64,000 nucleotides of DNA from Pontederia crassipes (Eukaryota; Streptophyta; Magnoliopsida; Commelinales; Pontederiaceae), in NCBI GenBank assembly GCA_030549335.1, contig CM060198.1, positions 63,343,378 to 63,407,377 of the forward strand, read 5' to 3'. Below the pieces are notes generated by a model. It was given only the letters and a program-made list of their open reading frames with translations. It did no database searches and was not told the DNA's origin. The position numbers and the translations under genes were made by a program. Positions 61,156 to 64,000 of this stretch are shown piece after piece. Every line of letters begins with the position of its first letter. Position 1 is the first letter of the stretch.

Positions 61156-61335
61156 TGAATCGCATATTTTTTCACACTACAATCACACTGAATACAATAG
61201 TTTATATAATCTCACGATTAGTTTTGGATCCTAAATAATAGGAGACGTGAGCTAACAATAGTTAAGTGGAACAAGTCGTGTGACATGATTGAGAGATTCT
61301 TGTGGCATGTTGTGTTGAGTGGAGAGATAACTCTG
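61156..61335 (-). repeat. Right direct repeat (putative 5' LTR)
   Basis: Homologous to 52345-52553; borders the primer-type site at 61155. Confidence 0.65.
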
Positions 61336-62689
61336 ATAGACTGGGTGTCAATTTCTTCCTCAAGGATGATGTCGGCGTCGATCCCTCGTCGCTTCATATT
61401 CTCCTAAAATCTGCCAACCTGCCATAGTTGCCAAGCTTCTGCTGTTCGTCTTGGACCGACGGTGTTCCAACATGACAGTGTCTTAGGTAGCGGCGTTCTG
61501 ACGAGGGCAACGTCTCGAGCGGCGCCCGAGTATTGCGGAGACGAGGCGATTATCAAGGGGAGGGAGGGGGGCACGGTCGAACCGAAAATCACCGCAGACC
61601 GAACCGAAAATCACTCTGAATTGGATCTAAGACATGTTGAAGTGCTTCCCATTGAAGCGTGTTCAGCACTGCCATCGATCTCACGATGGACAACAGTTCA
61701 CAGTTGTCCTTTTTCCCTAATATAAAATAGCAGAGACCACTTAATTTTCTGAAAGTGATTGAGTTATTACTATTTTTAAACTCTGCCTATCCACAATTGA
61801 CATCGATGTTGAAAAAGGAGATACGAGTGACGAGTCACATATGGTCTCCAAATTTTGTTGACGCTTTTACAGACATTCGATAGTGATAAATTTTTCTATC
61901 TAAACCATCGAACACGAGAGCACTTTCATTTGTGAAAAATCTGGAGATTCTTAGCAGATGTTCTGATGCCGCATTGTTTGTGAAGAACGAAATTCACATT
62001 CAGCTTCCCAAGAGAGTGATCAGCTGTCCAAAAACAAAAAAAAAAGTTCAGTTATTGCAGGTTTGGATTTCCTTCATGATCTTACCGTCGGAGAATGAAA
62101 GATTATGGTTGGATTCTCCAACTTCCATCACTCCCTCGGCCTAGAGGATATCTGTCTTGGTTCCCCGGCGTATGGATTTTGTGTTCTTTCTTGTCTGTAT
62201 CTGTTACTAAGCATATCAAACATTCCCCCCACTTCTTGCAGTTGCCAGATATTAAGAAGAACAATGAATCTGACACCTTTTCATCCTTCTTGAATCTTCC
62301 AGTTATTTTACTAGCTAGGTTCAAACTTCAGCTGATAGATGCAGAGGCGCAGCAGGTGAAGAGATGATTTGCCTTTGACTCGGCCAAAAGTATCCAGATG
62401 GAGGATTTGTCCTGGTCCGGTTGTATCAGAAGTTAGGCACGGAAGATGTACGGAGATTAAAGCATTTGTTCAAATTAATACAGTTCGAACTAATTAACTC
62501 ACCAACACAGCAACTTTACTAAAGAAAAAGATATGCTTTTTTTTCCATGATTCCAAGATCCCCTCCCTCTTGTGCCATCTGTTTCTTTCTCCAATTACTG
62601 AACTGCCCACCCAGAATCCGGTTCTCCTGATCATGATCAGTGACGAATCCGGGCCATTGGAGATGAACAAGTTTACATTGTGCATTCTT

Positions 62690-62725
<36 letters not shown>

Positions 62726-63231
62726 TCGTTGTCTTCTTTCTCCCATGACCCGTTTCCATCGTCATCAATCACAACTTTTGTACATGAATCGACTACCTAA
62801 AATTCCAACCTTAGATCATATAAAGATTGCAATTTAAATGTCAGGAAAAATACTGGCCATTCCAGCTAAACCGCAGGGAAGCCAGACTACTTTGGATGCT
62901 GAAATGGTTTCCTTGCTGATCATTCTATACAACGGGCATCACTTAGCAATCCATCGGATGTTCTTTTTACCTCTGCAGTTAGGCAGAGAGGACTGAGACT
63001 ACAATTGGCCAACAAAGGAGAAATCTCTGCTAGGACCATAAGGAAATTGGTCATCAGAGATCAAGACGTATGCCATATACAATATTGCGGTATCCCTAAT
63101 AGTATGTGGTATAAAACATCAAACCAAGATAGAGACTGCACAAGTTCTTAAGTATATGAACAGACTGTACACGAACAACATAGCGCTATGGTTATTTATT
63201 TTTGGATCTTCAAGGAGGTGGAGCGAAGGAT
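61336..63231. other. Spacer and 3' flank of the F-box-related gene
   Basis: No recognised gene. A short GC-rich stretch lies at 61440-61600, and a (CT)n microsatellite at 62694-62721. The last bases before 63232 are probably 3' UTR of the minus-strand gene. Confidence 0.6.
62694..62721 (+). repeat. (CT)n microsatellite
   Basis: Uninterrupted CT run of about 28 bases. Confidence 0.95.
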
Positions 63232-64000
63232 TCAGCTCAGAGTGGGCGTCACCCAAATAGGACGGTCGCACACGTCCGCCTCCAGTCCACAAGGTATGAG
63301 CCCGCACGCGCCGTCCTGCAAGCTGAAAACACCGACCTTTGGCCAGAGCTCCTCTTCTTCCTCCAGGGACTCGTCGAGCGAGAAGGCCGAGTAGATGCAG
63401 TCCCTCTTGCACTCGGGGAAGTCGCTGACGTCGCACATCAGCAGCTGGTCGTCGGAGAGGAAGAACGCCCTGTCGCCGATGCTGTCGACCTTGGTCCACT
63501 TGAGAGGGCCGCCGTCGAGCGCCAGCTTGTAGACCTCCAGCCGCACCTTGTCGTAGAGGTTCGGGATCACGCTCCTGATGCCGCACAAGAAGAGCTCCTC
63601 CCCGGCCTTGGCGAAGCAGAACCGGTGGTTCTCCCTGGGCGCCTTCATGGACGCCACCTCCGCGGGCCGCGACGGGGCGGCAGCGTCGCAGACGTGGACG
63701 TTGCCCGATATTTGGTCGACGGCGAAGAAGCGCCCCTCGTGGTAGGCGATGGAGCTGGGTTTCTCCGGCAGGCCGGTGCTCAGCGAGGTCCAGGACGCGT
63801 CCCCGGGCCTGCAGAAGGCGGCGACGCTGGGGTCCCGGTAGCAGTGGAGCACGGTGACCACGCAGGACGCGGAGCCGGGGCTCGAGGACAGAGCGGGCGC
63901 CCATCCTAAGGGGCGCTGGTAGCTGAACCCGTTGGTCGGTGGGAGCGGGAGCTCGGCGCCGGAGACGGGGTTCAGCAGCGAGAGTTCCCGGGTGAAGACG
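63232..64000 (-). CDS. DUF295 / KIB1-4 beta-propeller protein (F-box family), 5' part outside window
   Basis: The minus-strand frame is open from the window edge (VFTRELSLLNPVSGAELPLP) to a stop at 63232, 256 codons visible. It shows the plant DUF295 pattern: LLNP.SG..L.LP near the start, AYHEGRFFAVDQISGNVHVC, the middle ENHRFCFAKAGEELFLCGIR, then YKLALDGGPLKWTKVDSIGD, RAFFLSDDQLLMCDVSDFPE, CIYSAF and the ending DRPIWVTPTLS. Such proteins usually carry an N-terminal F-box linking them to SCF ubiquitin ligases; that part would lie beyond the edge. GC is far higher than in the surroundings, as in many monocot genes. The apparent start at 63861 is a GTG inside the frame, not the true start. Substrate unknown. 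Confidence 0.88.
   Translation of the reverse strand, partial: VFTRELSLLNPVSGAELPLPPTNGFSYQRPLGWAPALSSSPGSASCVVTVLHCYRDPSVAAFCRPGDASWTSLSTGLPEKPSSIAYHEGRFFAVDQISGNVHVCDAAAPSRPAEVASMKAPRENHRFCFAKAGEELFLCGIRSVIPNLYDKVRLEVYKLALDGGPLKWTKVDSIGDRAFFLSDDQLLMCDVSDFPECKRDCIYSAFSLDESLEEEEELWPKVGVFSLQDGACGLIPCGLEADVCDRPIWVTPTLS

Larger units (their letters stand above)
52345..61335 (-). mobile_element. Probable small LTR element (TRIM-like) interrupted by a copia element
   Basis: Direct repeats of about 200 bp, 52345-52553 and 61156-61335, both start TGAATCGCA and share AATAGTTTATATAATCTCA and TTAAGTGGAACAAGTC. The right copy is flanked at 61155 by the minus-strand sequence ATATGGTATCATAGC, a tRNA-Met-type primer site at the expected place next to a 5' LTR. 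Without the copia insertion the internal part is only about 0.9 kb and lacks coding, as in TRIMs. The far LTR edges and a target duplication are not clear. Confidence 0.55.

Noticed and set aside
63119-63904. Second minus-strand frame of 261 codons overlapping the DUF295 gene
   Set aside because: Arg/Gly/Pro-rich out-of-frame translation; the other frame shows the conserved domain.
63202-63909. Plus-strand frame of 235 codons at the right edge
   Set aside because: It is antisense to the DUF295 gene; high GC leaves few stops on the opposite strand.

Overview
The window is nuclear DNA from a flowering plant, probably a monocot. Three things point there: plant-specific retrotransposon lineages (Athila, chromovirus, Ty1/copia), inserted mitochondrial and plastid DNA, and a very GC-rich gene at the right edge in otherwise AT-rich DNA, a style common in commelinid monocots. 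Only two ordinary nuclear genes are visible: an intact single-exon KRI1 homologue (ribosome biogenesis, minus strand, 19292-21253) and the 3' part of a DUF295/KIB1-4-type F-box-related gene (minus strand, 63232 to the right edge). The rest is nested transposable elements, organelle DNA and AT-rich spacer.

Layout. 1-1188: one end of a CACTA transposon that continues outside the window. 3633-14491: a chromovirus-type LTR retrotransposon on the minus strand with three LTRs instead of two. The extra LTR is inverted and joined to the 3' LTR through a short palindrome made from primer-binding-site sequence, and one 5-bp target duplication (ATAAT) flanks the whole block. 14492-19291: spacer with microsatellites and a small MITE. 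19292-21253: KRI1. 22010-36430: an old unit with inverted homologous arms, split by a complete but inactive Athila element (24192-34535) and by a solo LTR (34723-35959). 36985-46425: inserted mitochondrial DNA with a broken cox2 gene, retrotransposon gag remnants and a plastid trnA-rrn23 fragment lying between inverted copies of a dispersed mitochondrial repeat. 46881-48604: a hAT-type MITE split by a second solo LTR of the same family. 49021-49429: a long-TIR MITE. 49520-51170: a Mutator-like non-autonomous element. 52345-61335: two direct repeats of about 200 bp next to a tRNA-Met primer site, probably a small retroelement (TRIM-like), into which an inactive Ty1/copia element (52568-60276) inserted; that copia element in turn carries a hAT MITE in its gag (57216-57676). 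63232-64000: the F-box-related gene.

The most unusual structure is the palindromic three-LTR element at 3633-14491. Its arrangement is what I would expect if a plus-strand strong-stop cDNA had snapped back on itself during reverse transcription and the product had been integrated from two U3 ends. A locally duplicated stretch of host DNA at 3058-3200 acts as an unoccupied version of the site and supports a single insertion. No coding system outside known families was recognised.
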